A DNA stretch of 64,000 nucleotides from an uncultured Psychromonas sp. (GCF_947489755.1 NZ_CANLFB010000004.1:62001-126000); one strand, 5' to 3'; numbered from the stretch's first letter, positions 48,490-57,482 are shown. The notes: a model not told the origin generated them from the letters alone. Translations and numbers: made by a program.

Positions 48490-49572
48490 TCAGACTTTTA
48501 AACCAAACAGTTTACGATACTTAGTGATAAAGAGATCTTTGCCTTTAATTTTGCTCGTCACCCAATTGCCAAAGGTAGCAATGATCAAGTATGAGTTTCC
48601 TTTATTCGGTCCTAAAGGTAAAAATAGAGGTGCTTTTTTCCAAGGGACATATGGTTTTAGTTGATCCAGTTTTTTTCCTGAAGCTGACGCTTTTAGCATT
48701 TTAGTGAGCCAAGGTATTTGGCGACCAATGGCTACAATAGTCATCGCGTCACCATTACTTGCCACATCGCCTGCAGCAAAAACGTTAGGGTATGTTGATG
48801 GGCGTAAATAGCTATCAACTTTAACGCGGCCGTTCTTTTCTTTATTTATATTCGGTAAACTCTCTAATAAACTTGATTCCGCACGCGAACCAATAGCAGG
48901 AATAATAAGGTCTGCTTCTATCAATGTACCATCGGATAAATGCAGAGATCCTGAATATGGTTTTGTTAAGCTCTTAAGGTTATCTACTTTTACGCCAAAC
49001 CTAATTTCAACACCCGATTTCTTGAGCTTTGATGTAAGTGAAGCACCAAACTTAGTGGGCATTGTCGGAAATAGGCTTGATTCGCTCGATATTAATGTTA
49101 TCTTTTTTTCTGACATCGCATCGTTTATTTCACCCGCCATCTCAGTTCCTACCGTGCCCGCGCCAACAATAGCAATCGATTTGGCTGCTTTCAATTGGGC
49201 ATGTAGCCCAGTGATGACGGTGCGAAAATCATCAATATTATCGCTTTCTGGCTTGAAAGCTACACCGTTAGAAGAGCCTGTTGCAATCACGATATAGTCA
49301 GCATTAACCCGTCTACCATCTACAAGAGTTGCACCATATTCATCCACGCTATCTGCCTTTCCTAACACAACACTCCCCTTTGAAAGAAGCTTGTCATATG
49401 GTAATAATGCGCTATCTAACAATGCAGGCTTTACAACTGCACGGATCATCGCCGGAGCATGAACAAATGTGCGTCGTTGCTCGACAAGCGTCACCTCTAA
49501 ATCATTTTCTAAAGCCTTCGCAAGTTCAGCACCTAAGTAACCACCGCCCACTATCAGAAGTTTCTTTTGCAT
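48490..49572 (-). CDS. FAD-dependent NAD(P)H oxidoreductase (FSP1/NDH-2-like)
   Basis: 360 aa. FAD-binding motif LIVGGGYLGAELAKAL at the N-terminus, NAD(P) motif IAIVGAGTVGTEMAGEI (about 135-151), and the second FAD motif PNVFAAGDVAS near 265. No CxxxxC redox pair. Size and layout fit the small AIFM2/FSP1-type flavoproteins that reduce quinones. Third gene of a minus-strand operon with the TetR and AttH-like genes (gap 87 nt). AGGAAAT ribosome site. Confidence 0.87.
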   Translation of the reverse strand: MQKKLLIVGGGYLGAELAKALENDLEVTLVEQRRTFVHAPAMIRAVVKPALLDSALLPYDKLLSKGSVVLGKADSVDEYGATLVDGRRVNADYIVIATGSSNGVAFKPESDNIDDFRTVITGLHAQLKAAKSIAIVGAGTVGTEMAGEINDAMSEKKITLISSESSLFPTMPTKFGASLTSKLKKSGVEIRFGVKVDNLKSLTKPYSGSLHLSDGTLIEADLIIPAIGSRAESSLLESLPNINKEKNGRVKVDSYLRPSTYPNVFAAGDVASNGDAMTIVAIGRQIPWLTKMLKASASGKKLDQLKPYVPWKKAPLFLPLGPNKGNSYLIIATFGNWVTSKIKGKDLFITKYRKLFGLKV

Positions 49573-49659
49573 ATTTTAATTTCCTATCTGTTGCTATCTC
49601 TTACTAACGGCGGCATATACCACAGCATAAAGAGATAAATTAAGCTTTAAATTGACCGA

Positions 49660-50634
49660 TTATGTTTTTGGATAGACTATTTCATGTAATCCGTTTGAAT
49701 GATAAGTTTTTGTTATTCCACCGTGAGTTACAATTAATTCTTCTTTTGCTGTGTATCGGTAAGCATCTTCTCCTGGTACTTGTGGGCTTTTATCAATCAT
49801 TACAACCTCATCAAGCTTGATATTTGCAATAAAGCTCAAATCATCTTTTACGCCTTTTATCGTTAAGTCTTTTGAAAATGTATAGCCCATAGACGCTTCA
49901 GTCATTTTCTCATTAATAACAGCCGTTAATGAAACAGTATCTGGGGATGTAAGAGAATCTGTTGGTGACATTATTAGGTTTTCACTATCGGTAACCAATG
50001 CGGTCGCCATCATTATATTGTCATCAAAATCAATTACTACTGCATAATCAACCGAAATATCAGCAGAGTGTACTTTTCCCCAGTACCAGTTTTTAGCCAT
50101 GCCTGCTAATGTCTTATCACCCCAATTATGGTCATGGTAGCCCGTGCCTTTTACTTGGGTTGTTACACCCTTTTTATAAACCTCACCTTCGATATCACCA
50201 GAAGGAACAGCTACAGTCCACGGCATAGGAGATGGTGTGCCTTCAGAGGTATAAGGATGGTTCTTTTTGTTTAATTTTAATTTAGCCCCATAACCTTCTA
50301 TTAATGTATATAGTTCGTAATGATCTCCACAATCTCGGCAATATTCTTCGCCTAATTTAACATCACATTTATCATAGTTTGTTGATACTTCGTCTTCAGT
50401 ATATATTTTAATTCTTGATATTTCAGGTTGTCCCTTTTCGTATATATTAAATCGAACAGAGGGCTGTCTTGGTTTTAACCTAGTGTCGTTTAATGAATAC
50501 ATAACAACAAGGTAGTCGCCATTATCAAGATGAGCATCAAAATACCACCATTCAAAATGCTCCTCTCTATTGGTAACAGGGAAATCTATATGCGTTGCAT
50601 CTGCTTTAATATAATTAGTCGTGTTATTCATCAT
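49660..50634 (-). CDS. AttH/CrtC-superfamily lipocalin-like protein
   Basis: 324 aa, no signal peptide. The motifs HFEWWYFDAHLDNGDYLV near the start and GTGYHDHNWGDK in the middle define the AttH / CrtC (hydroxyneurosporene synthase-like) superfamily: two tandem lipocalin-like barrels that can act as hydratases on isoprenoids, though most members are unassigned. Second gene of an operon with a TetR regulator and a quinone-reductase-like flavoprotein, which hints at a hydrophobic isoprenoid or polyketide substrate. AGAGAT ribosome site. Confidence 0.82.
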   Translation of the reverse strand: MMNNTTNYIKADATHIDFPVTNREEHFEWWYFDAHLDNGDYLVVMYSLNDTRLKPRQPSVRFNIYEKGQPEISRIKIYTEDEVSTNYDKCDVKLGEEYCRDCGDHYELYTLIEGYGAKLKLNKKNHPYTSEGTPSPMPWTVAVPSGDIEGEVYKKGVTTQVKGTGYHDHNWGDKTLAGMAKNWYWGKVHSADISVDYAVVIDFDDNIMMATALVTDSENLIMSPTDSLTSPDTVSLTAVINEKMTEASMGYTFSKDLTIKGVKDDLSFIANIKLDEVVMIDKSPQVPGEDAYRYTAKEELIVTHGGITKTYHSNGLHEIVYPKT

Positions 50635-50711
50635 TTATATCTCTTTTAGTAAGTGGCTAAAGCACATAAGTTTGGTAGTCCTTCGTGTTAATTGAAGATG
50701 CACTATGTTTT

Positions 50712-51359
50712 CTATTTAGTGTTTAAAGTTGTTTTGTCACTAAATAGGCTTAAAAGGTATTTAACATGTTGTTCCATGATATCTTCCGAAAAAGGGTCTG
50801 TGCCTGAAAGTCGTGAAAATTCAGGGGCAAAAATAAAGATTGATGTTGCGGCACCAATGAAGAGATACCGTATGTGTAAGCTATCTCCTTGAGGCATTAG
50901 CCCTAATTCCTGGGCTTGTTGCAAAACCCCTAACTCGGCGTCAGCTCCTGAACGTAGGAAACGATCGGTAAGCCAATTAAGTCGCTTAGTATCACTTTGG
51001 TTCGCCTGTAGCATAAATCTATGAAAATCAGGATATTTTGCACAAAACTCTACGAAATCTTTTATAAGTACACGGATCATTTCATATGTTTCTACTTTCT
51101 TAAGCGCTTCTCGACGTTCCATAAATTTTTTATCGTAAATCCCAAAAGCCCATTCAGCTGTTGCTTTCCAGAGTGCCTCTTTGTTACCAAAGTGATGAGA
51201 GATAAGTGTGTGATTTACGCCAGCTCGCGTTGCAATAACTCGGATAGAAACACCCTCAAAACCTGAAGAAGCGAACTCATTAAGGGCAATATTAAGAATT
51301 TTTAATTTTGTCTCATGTGAGCGTTCTTGCTCAGAGCGTTTTTTAGTATTTTTTTCCAT
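50712..51359 (-). CDS. TetR/AcrR-family transcriptional regulator
   Basis: 215 aa. HTH domain about residues 15-65 (ILNIALNEFASSGFEGVSIRVI, AGVNHTLISHHFGNKEALW). The C-terminal ligand domain contains DFVEFCAKYPDFHRFML. First gene of the operon that continues with the AttH-like gene (77 nt) and the flavoprotein. Two matching dyads upstream (51399-51412, 51429-51442) suggest autorepression of the whole operon. GAGAA ribosome site. Confidence 0.9.
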   Translation of the reverse strand: MEKNTKKRSEQERSHETKLKILNIALNEFASSGFEGVSIRVIATRAGVNHTLISHHFGNKEALWKATAEWAFGIYDKKFMERREALKKVETYEMIRVLIKDFVEFCAKYPDFHRFMLQANQSDTKRLNWLTDRFLRSGADAELGVLQQAQELGLMPQGDSLHIRYLFIGAATSIFIFAPEFSRLSGTDPFSEDIMEQHVKYLLSLFSDKTTLNTK

Positions 51360-51398
51360 GTTTATTTTCTCTATACCTCAAGTCTCGAATCACTATGC

Positions 51399-51442
51399 TA
51401 AACAAGTGTTTAATATAGATCAAGTAAATTAGACAAGTGTTA
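51399..51442. promoter_or_regulatory. Pair of candidate TetR operators
   Basis: TAAACA-AG-TGTTTA (51399-51412) is a perfect dyad; TTAGACAAGTGTTAA (near 51429-51442) is a near copy. Both share the core ACAAGTGTT in the same orientation, with centres about 31 bp apart (three helical turns), 40-83 nt upstream of the TetR start. Confidence 0.6.
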
Positions 51443-51884
51443 AGTTTAATAAAGGGGATAATAGATATACTTTAAATGAGTTAATGAGTGCATTCATCAT
51501 TGGTATTTTTACGTGGAGGCAATAGAGTGATACGAATAAATAACTTTAAGGCTAGGGGTGATTTTTAACGCACTGCGTTCATAATTGTAGGTATACAGGG
51601 TACTTACTAATAGCTAAGACTGTCGTGGTCAATTAAAGCTGGTCACAGATTTATAGTCATACCAATACAAAATTTCTGTCTTATTAGAACTTATTTCACC
51701 GTTATACTCATGAGATTGTAGAGCAGTATTTTTTGTACTTTAATGCATATAAAAAATAATAATTATTATCTCGCTAAGTGTCCCATTGCGACTTAGTGAG
51801 CAAAAAAGCTAGACAGCCAAATGCTTTATTTTATGTCTAGATTGTATAATCTAAAATACTCGCCACAAACAACAAAGACCTTTG

Positions 51885-51934
51885 AAGCACAAAGTTACAT
51901 AGCAAATATTGTTAATGTAAATTTGTGCTTTTTT
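51885..51934 (+). terminator. Orphan plus-strand terminator-like hairpin
   Basis: AAGCACAAA (51885-51893) pairs with TTTGTGCTT (51922-51930), extended by TTACAT/ATGTAA inside, and is followed by TTTT. The nearest gene is on the other strand and downstream, so it might end an unannotated small RNA or act as a weak reverse terminator. Confidence 0.4.
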
Positions 51935-51956
51935 ATCAACATGAATTAATCAGCAC

Positions 51957-53423
51957 TTAGTTCTCAATAGCGCTATTGAGAGTGTTATCTGTAGTCGTAT
52001 CAATAGTACTATCAACATTTTCTAAGGTGATGAGCGTATGATTTTTTTGTAGTTGAGAGATACATATTTTATAAAAATCAGTATCGAGTTTAACCGTCGT
52101 ATCAAAGTCAAAACTTTCCAACTCACTTTCATTACTAACATTGCCCAAATACAACCAATGCGAAATAATATGAATACAACTGATATCGCTTTCTTGATTG
52201 TATTCTTTAATGCCAATTGCACCTTGGTATGGCCAACCTTTAAGTTTGATTGGTGCTAAGGCCTGCTGCATCCGCATTTGATAGATAAGTGGGTTTTCTT
52301 TACCACAACATATCCCTTTACATTTTTTAAGTTGGTAGGCAAAACAAGGTCCTTTGCCTTTCTCTAAACCCAGTTGAATCGCACATAAATTATGTTCGTC
52401 TTTCAATTTACGCAGTGATTCATTTGCCCCTCTTCGCCCTTTATAAAGCCCATAGGTATTTTTCAATGACGCTTTTTTTGACTCGGTGCTTAAGCTGTTT
52501 ATATCAATAATTTGGGGCGCTAAAACATTCTCTTTTAAATCATTTTCCCAATACAGAGTAAACAGCGTTTTTTGTTTACGTAGCTGTCTGTTAAATAATG
52601 GAGAACGCGACTTCACTAATTCTGACTCTAAAATCAAAGCACTAAACTCACCTGCAGTGACAATCCATTCAATATTATGCACTTGTTGCGCCATACGCAT
52701 TTCTCGATCATGACGATGATCACTAGAAAAGTGAGAAATAACACGGGCTCTAATTTGTACACTTTTACCTACGTATAATAAGTCACCACTTTCACCATAG
52801 AATAAATAAACCCCAGGTTCGTTTGGCATCTTATCGAATAGTTCAGGATTTAAATGAGGTGGGATACTAGAAAGTTTTTGCTGTAATTGCATCGCAGCGA
52901 ATACATTTTCCTCATTAAAGTCATCGACCATACGTGACACTAATTGAGGTAAGGCAGCTGCATCACCCATTGCCCTATGGCGAGCCTCACAAGTTAAATC
53001 AAATCGCTTAATGATACTATCAAGGTTATGCACTTTAAATTGAGGGTACATTTTCCGTGAAAGCTTAACAGTGCAGACTACTGGGTACTTAAACTCAACC
53101 CCATTTTGTTTGAAGGCATTACGTAAAAAGCTTACGTCAAATCGGGCATTATGCGCGACAACAACATGCCCTTCAAACAAGTCAAGAATCGTCGGAATCA
53201 GCTCATCTATAGTCAGAGCATCAGCAACCATTTCCGGCGTAATACCGGTCAGTTTTTGAATCATCAACGGAATAGAAGTATCAGGGCACACCAGCGATTG
53301 CCACTTTTCTGTTATCACCCCATCTAGGGTTTGTACGATGGCAATCTCTGTAATACTGTCGCGGGTTGGCTTACCGCCTGTAGTTTCAAGATCGACATAG
53401 GCCAGTCGACTAAAATCAACCAT
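51957..53423 (-). CDS. DnaQ-like exonuclease fused to a GIY-YIG endonuclease domain
   Basis: 488 aa. Residues 1-175 form a DEDDh 3'-5' exonuclease (VDLETTG with Asp11 and Glu13; HNARFDVSFL; HRAMGDAAALPQL). Residues about 205-285 form a UvrC/Cho-like GIY-YIG nuclease (EPGVYLFYGESGDLLYVGKS, RVISHFSS, ESELVKSRSPLFN). A C-terminal region with Cys residues (GPCFAYQLKKCKGICCGKEN) follows, as in Cho/UvrC. Such fusions are known in bacteria and presumed to act in DNA repair. Monocistronic; AAGG lies rather far upstream of the ATG. Confidence 0.9.
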   Translation of the reverse strand: MVDFSRLAYVDLETTGGKPTRDSITEIAIVQTLDGVITEKWQSLVCPDTSIPLMIQKLTGITPEMVADALTIDELIPTILDLFEGHVVVAHNARFDVSFLRNAFKQNGVEFKYPVVCTVKLSRKMYPQFKVHNLDSIIKRFDLTCEARHRAMGDAAALPQLVSRMVDDFNEENVFAAMQLQQKLSSIPPHLNPELFDKMPNEPGVYLFYGESGDLLYVGKSVQIRARVISHFSSDHRHDREMRMAQQVHNIEWIVTAGEFSALILESELVKSRSPLFNRQLRKQKTLFTLYWENDLKENVLAPQIIDINSLSTESKKASLKNTYGLYKGRRGANESLRKLKDEHNLCAIQLGLEKGKGPCFAYQLKKCKGICCGKENPLIYQMRMQQALAPIKLKGWPYQGAIGIKEYNQESDISCIHIISHWLYLGNVSNESELESFDFDTTVKLDTDFYKICISQLQKNHTLITLENVDSTIDTTTDNTLNSAIEN

Positions 53424-54303
53424 AATTATGTATACCTTTATTATTTAATTGACGCATATTTTCAGGAGTTCTTCTTACCTTTTCGTTTAAAAAAATATCA
53501 GAATCAAATTTAAGTTTTGTAAAAATATAGGACCAAACTGGAATGTATGAATTAACTCTCAACGTAACCGACAATTCATCAATGCTCTTATAAATTAAGA
53601 GTAAACAATATAAACCTAACTTAAATAATCAACAAATACAAAACGATCCCCTTCTTTTTCTTCAACATTGATTAATCAGCTCTTCGTTAAGCATCCTAAC
53701 TACAGTTCAAGGTTTTTGCAGATTATTATCCTGCATAGGTGTTATAGATATTTTTAAAAGTAACGTTGCGGATAGTTTTTGATTGTAATAATGAAGTTTT
53801 AAAGAAATACCAGCATTACGCTGTTTGTTTCAGATTTGAAGAGATTGATCCCATTTACCAATCAGAAGAACCAATCAGAAGATAACGTTAACGAGCGTCT
53901 ATACATCGTGGGTTTAGATTATTAAGGAGTCCCCTTCTCAATGTAGATAATCTGAATCTTTGTATAAAATAATGAAAGTAATTTAAGGCTCTGATCACTT
54001 AATTACCTTTTACTGGGTCTATTCCGATGAGGAAGTCATCAGACAAAAATAGCCCTCTTAATTGAACCTTGAACAGCCCTTTTACGTATTAGTATTCATA
54101 AATGTAAAAAATTAGAAGTTGATAATGTTTGCGACGCATACAGTGTATCAAAACCATCAATGACTAAAGTGATGACAATAAGTTTAACCAAGGTCATTTT
54201 TCATTTAAAAGTAATATCTAATGTTGCTTTTGTTTCAATACTAATTTGATTGCTACATGAGTTTAACAGAATTTAAAATCTAACTTATATGAGGTCTATG
54301 GTT
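53424..54303. other. Long intergenic region upstream of cydA
   Basis: About 880 bp. No gene with a credible start. A plus-strand open stretch (about 53752-53885, KKYQHYAVCFRFEEIDPIYQ) has no start or ribosome site. A minus-strand stretch near 54030-54100 reads SDDFLIGIDPVK-like but contains stops. Either could be gene debris. The cydA promoter must lie at the right end. Confidence 0.4.
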
Positions 54304-55803
54304 ATGTTTGAAAACTTCACCGCGGAGACACTTGCCAGAATTCAGTTTGCATTCACTATCTCCTTTCATATTATATTTCCAGTTTTTTCGATTGGACTCG
54401 CCAGTTTTCTAGCCGTATTGAATGGTATGTGGCTAAAAACTCATGATGAAACCTATCTATTTTTGTTTAACTACTGGAAGAAAATTTTCGCAGTTGCCTT
54501 TGGTATGGGGGTCGTTTCCGGTATTGTTATGTCCTATCAATTTGGCACTAACTGGTCGGTATTTTCAGACAAAACAGGGCCAGTACTCGGGCCACTTATG
54601 GCCTATGAAGTACTCTCTGCGTTCTTCCTCGAGGCGGGCTTTTTAGGCATCGCTTTATTTGGACGTGAGCGAGTGGGTAATAAACTACACATGTTCGCAG
54701 TTTCTATGGTTGCCTTTGGTACTTTAATGTCAGCCACTTGGATTTTATCCGTTAATTCGTGGATGCAAACACCCGCTGGCTATAGTATTAATGAGGTAGG
54801 ACAATTTGTTCCAGAAGATTGGTGGCAGATAGTGTTTAACCCATCATTCCCTTATCGTTTAGTACACATGGTAGTAGCGGCATTCCTGACAACGGCGCTC
54901 GTTGTTGGTGCTGTCGGCGCTTTACACCTACTAAGAAGAAAGGCAGATGTTGCTGCTCGTCGCATGTTTTCAATGGCGATGGGAATGTTAATAATTGCAG
55001 CGCCTTTGCAAATTCTTGTGGGAGACTTTCACGGCTTAAACACTTTAGAGCACCAACCAGCCAAAGTGATGGCGATGGAAGGACACTATGATAGTCACCC
55101 AGAAGGTGCACCACTGATTTTATTTGGTATCCCTAATCCAGAAGAAAAGCGAATTGATTACGCTATTCAGATACCTAAAATGTCTAGCTTAATTTTAAAG
55201 CATGACTTAAATGCGCCGCTTGCTGGTCTAGATACGATTGCAGATGAAGATGAGCCACCTGTTGCCATTGTGTTCTGGAGTTTCCGAATTATGATTTCCC
55301 TGGGCTTTGCGATGCTAGGCTTGGCGATATGGAGTTTTTGGAGACGCATGCGTGGCAAGCTTTATGATGATGATTGGTTAAAACGAGCAGCGATTGTGAT
55401 GGGGCCAATGGGGTTTGTTGCCGTACTCGCAGGTTGGGTTACTACTGAAGTCGGTCGTCAACCTTTCACCGTCTACGGGTTATTGCGAACCTCCGATAGT
55501 CTTGCTCCGATTGCTGCACCTGCAGTTGCGGTATCCCTAATCGCATTTATCATCGTTTATTTCTTTGTCTTTGGAGCAGGTACTTACTATATCTTAAGAT
55601 TGATGAATAAATTACCAACTACATCAGGCGTTGATATGAATGACGGTCCTATCAGAACTGCAGAAAAACAAATTATTGAAACAATTCATGTAGAACATAA
55701 ATCAGATGACCAAGGAGAAGATCGTGGAATTTTAATTATCATTTATCTGGGCCATCATTATCACATTCGCCGTACTATGTTATGTCATTTTAGATGGCTT
55801 TGA
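54304..55803 (+). CDS. cydA: Cytochrome bd ubiquinol oxidase subunit I (CioA type), stop codon lost
   Basis: Oxidises quinol and reduces oxygen at the inner membrane. From ATG 54304 (GAGG 9 nt before; the family start is MFENFTA). It shows haem-ligand regions SFHIIFP and GLRTSDSL-like, the GRQPFTVYG motif and a short Q loop, the cyanide-insensitive CIO type. Expected to end at residue 476 (...GEDRGI), but the codon at 55732-55734 is TTA where a TGA or TAA is needed, so the frame runs 23 codons into cydB and ends with an unrelated basic tail. First gene of cydA-cydB-DUF2474. Confidence 0.9.
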   Translation: MFENFTAETLARIQFAFTISFHIIFPVFSIGLASFLAVLNGMWLKTHDETYLFLFNYWKKIFAVAFGMGVVSGIVMSYQFGTNWSVFSDKTGPVLGPLMAYEVLSAFFLEAGFLGIALFGRERVGNKLHMFAVSMVAFGTLMSATWILSVNSWMQTPAGYSINEVGQFVPEDWWQIVFNPSFPYRLVHMVVAAFLTTALVVGAVGALHLLRRKADVAARRMFSMAMGMLIIAAPLQILVGDFHGLNTLEHQPAKVMAMEGHYDSHPEGAPLILFGIPNPEEKRIDYAIQIPKMSSLILKHDLNAPLAGLDTIADEDEPPVAIVFWSFRIMISLGFAMLGLAIWSFWRRMRGKLYDDDWLKRAAIVMGPMGFVAVLAGWVTTEVGRQPFTVYGLLRTSDSLAPIAAPAVAVSLIAFIIVYFFVFGAGTYYILRLMNKLPTTSGVDMNDGPIRTAEKQIIETIHVEHKSDDQGEDRGILIIIYLGHHYHIRRTMLCHFRWL

Positions 55804-56728
55804 TCTAGGCATCGGTATTTTGTTTCCGTCGGCTAAATCAGAACAAGACAAGTCCGTGATGATGAATACTATTGCTCCCGTTTGGGACGGTAATGAAACG
55901 TGGCTAGTAATGGCAGGCGGCGGTTTATTTGCTGTTTTCCCGCTAGCTTATGCCGTTATTATGCCAGCCTTGTACATGCCTATTATACTCATGTTGCTAG
56001 CGCTAATTTTCCGAGGCGTTGCCTTTGAATATCGCTGGAGAACCGTGCGTTGGAAGCCTGTTTGGGACTTTTCTTTCTTCGCGGGCTCAGTGATAGCCGC
56101 CTTTACTCAAGGTATTTCGCTTGGTGCATTAGTACAAGGCATTGAAGTGTCAAACCGTGCCTACGCTGGCGGTTGGTGGGATTGGCTGACCCCATTTTCA
56201 TTATTCACTGGATGTGCAGTGGTCATTGGCTATGGCTTATTGGGCTCTACCTGGTTAATCATGAAAACAGAAGGTGAACTACAAACTAGAATGCGCGGTT
56301 ATGCAAAATGGTTAGGCATTGCGACCCTAGGCTTTATAGGCGTTGTTAGTATTGCCACCCCTTTCCAAGATCCCGCTTATTTCCATCGTTGGTTCGCGTT
56401 GCCTGGTAGTGTGTTTAGTGTGTTAGTGCCAGCTTTGTTAGCACTGTGCACATGGTTACTATTTAAGGGATTAAAGCATGATAAAGAAGCGCAGCCATTT
56501 CTTGCCTCACTTGGCTTATTTGTACTCAGCTTCATCGGTATTCTTATTAGTTTTTACCCTAATATTGTACCGCCAAGTTTAACCATCGCTGAAGCAGCCG
56601 CGCCTGATTCAAGTTTAAAATTCGCACTAATGGGGACGATAGTTTTAGTACCGCTTATTTTAATCTATACCGCTTATGCATATTGGGTATTCAGGGGTAA
56701 AGTAAGACCTGAAGATGGGTACCACTAA
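55724..56728 (+). pseudogene. cydB: Cytochrome bd subunit II (CydB/CioB), TAA at codon 4
   Basis: GTG 55724 has an ideal AAGGAG site 6 nt upstream and reads Val-Glu-Phe-TAA. The same frame continues LSFIWAIIITFAVLCYVILDG, the normal first helix of CydB, and a full-length 334-aa subunit (FDLGIGILFP, WDGNETWLV, several helices) to the stop at 56728. Translation is cut after three residues. The next usable start (TTG 55820) would lack helix 1. The same base, 55733, also abolishes the cydA stop: a purine there would restore both genes. Subunit II is needed for a stable bd oxidase, so the enzyme is probably lost. Confidence 0.85.
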
Positions 56729-56835
56729 TGGCTTGGAAAAAATATAAGAAACTAGCTTGGTTCGTTGGCATTTGGATTGCTAGTGTTCTAGCGCTAGGTA
56801 TTGTGGCTATGTTGATAAAGTCCGTCATCCTTTAA
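56728..56835 (+). CDS. DUF2474 small membrane protein of the bd oxidase operon
   Basis: 35 aa: basic N-terminus MAWKKYKKLAW followed by one helix (FVGIWIASVLALGIVAMLI). It is the third gene usually found after cioAB; the W-x-x-SV-ALG pattern fits DUF2474. It presumably stabilises the oxidase, as CydX does in bd-I. Its ATG overlaps the cydB stop (TAATG), so its translation depends on ribosomes finishing cydB, which now has an early stop. Confidence 0.82.
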   Translation: MAWKKYKKLAWFVGIWIASVLALGIVAMLIKSVIL

Positions 56836-56850
56836 CTTATTTATTTTGTG

Positions 56851-56886
56851 TCGGGTTTCGAATCAGGTTTCGAGTCGGATTTCCGG
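56851..56886. repeat. 12-bp imperfect tandem repeat, three copies
   Basis: TCGGGTTTCGAA, TCAGGTTTCGAG, TCGGATTTCCGG in succession just after the DUF2474 stop. Noticeably more G+C than the surroundings. Confidence 0.6.
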
Positions 56887-56905
56887 TCGATACCGTCACT
56901 TATCT

Positions 56906-56933
56906 GCTTGGATCGGCTAAAGGTGATCCAAGC
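56906..56933. repeat. Stem-loop after the cyd operon
   Basis: GCTTGGATC (56906-56914) / GATCCAAGC (56925-56933), perfect 9-bp arms and a 10-nt loop, no T tract. Could mark the 3' end of the cyd mRNA. Confidence 0.5.
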
Positions 56934-56949
56934 AGCCCTAGTTTAAGTT

Positions 56950-57345
56950 TATGACGCAACTAACCCGCTTCCATTTCGAAAGGTAGCGATAACGACATGA
57001 TCAATAAGGTTTTACTGCATTAAATGACGGCCAAAACGAAACAGGTTATTTACCACCCTAGCATCTTAAAAACGCTAGGCTTTCCCCTTTAATTTGAATC
57101 GTCGCATCAGCCTTTATTGCTACCAAGTAGGTTGATACGATAATTCACATCCGTTATTTTCATACTAAGTTATTTTCATACTAAATAGTTGAGTGCTTCA
57201 CACTTGGCATTAATTCTTTTTTGCCGCAGAGTAACTAGCAAGTTTATCAGTCACAACCTCTAAGGTCGTTCCCCCTGCCCATTCAATAATAGTTTAAAGA
57301 AACGTATCGCCAAGTTGACCACGGTTCTTTTTGATCTAATTACAG
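56950..57345 (-). pseudogene. Remnant of an IS6-like transposase (C-terminal part)
   Basis: Read on the minus strand, pieces align in order with the C-terminal half of IS6-family DDE transposases: KKNRGQLGDTFL-stop, TIIEWAGGTTLEVVTDKLAS, YSAAKKN, then in a shifted frame MPSVKHSTI, YENN, CELSYQPT, RLMRRFK, and finally VVNNLFRFGRHLMQ. The family pattern is VTDKLxSYxAAKKELMPSVxH...NNRxExSHQPTRxRERxMRRFK...NLFxxGRHLL. At least five stops, a frameshift and an internal 16-bp duplication show it is long dead. No terminal inverted repeats were found. Family from memory of the motif series. Confidence 0.75.
57153..57184. repeat. 16-bp perfect direct duplication inside the IS remnant
   Basis: GTTATTTTCATACTAA occurs twice without spacing (57153-57168, 57169-57184). 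It interrupts the transposase reading between YENN and CELS, so it arose after the element decayed. Confidence 0.85.
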
Positions 57346-57482
57346 TAGGTATTATTGTGTTTTTTACGACACTGGGGGTTCGTTTCATAAGTGACGATGA
57401 GAAAAAACTGGATAAATTACTGAAGTGAAATGACTGGTCATATATAGTTTTATTCTGATTTTAAGTCCCTGTTGTATGCACT

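Larger units (their letters stand above)
51360..51956. other. Intergenic region with orphan hairpins
   Basis: No gene on either strand. It holds the TetR operators at the left, an imperfect hairpin CTCGCTAAGT/ACTTAGTGAG (51770-51800), and a long A+T-rich hairpin with a T tract on the plus strand (51885-51934) that has no plus-strand gene before it. Confidence 0.5.

Noticed and set aside
53752-53885. Plus-strand open stretch upstream of cydA
   Set aside because: About 42 codons with no start codon in a sensible place and no ribosome site.
55820-56728. cydB as a shorter gene starting at the internal TTG
   Set aside because: That start lacks a ribosome site and would delete the first conserved helix, whereas GTG 55724 has an ideal site and the full family N-terminus apart from the TAA.
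57317-57428. Plus-strand 37-codon frame (TTG start, TTVLFDLITVGIIVFF)
   Set aside because: No ribosome site, and it is partly antisense to the transposase relic. It could be a real small membrane peptide but cannot be supported.
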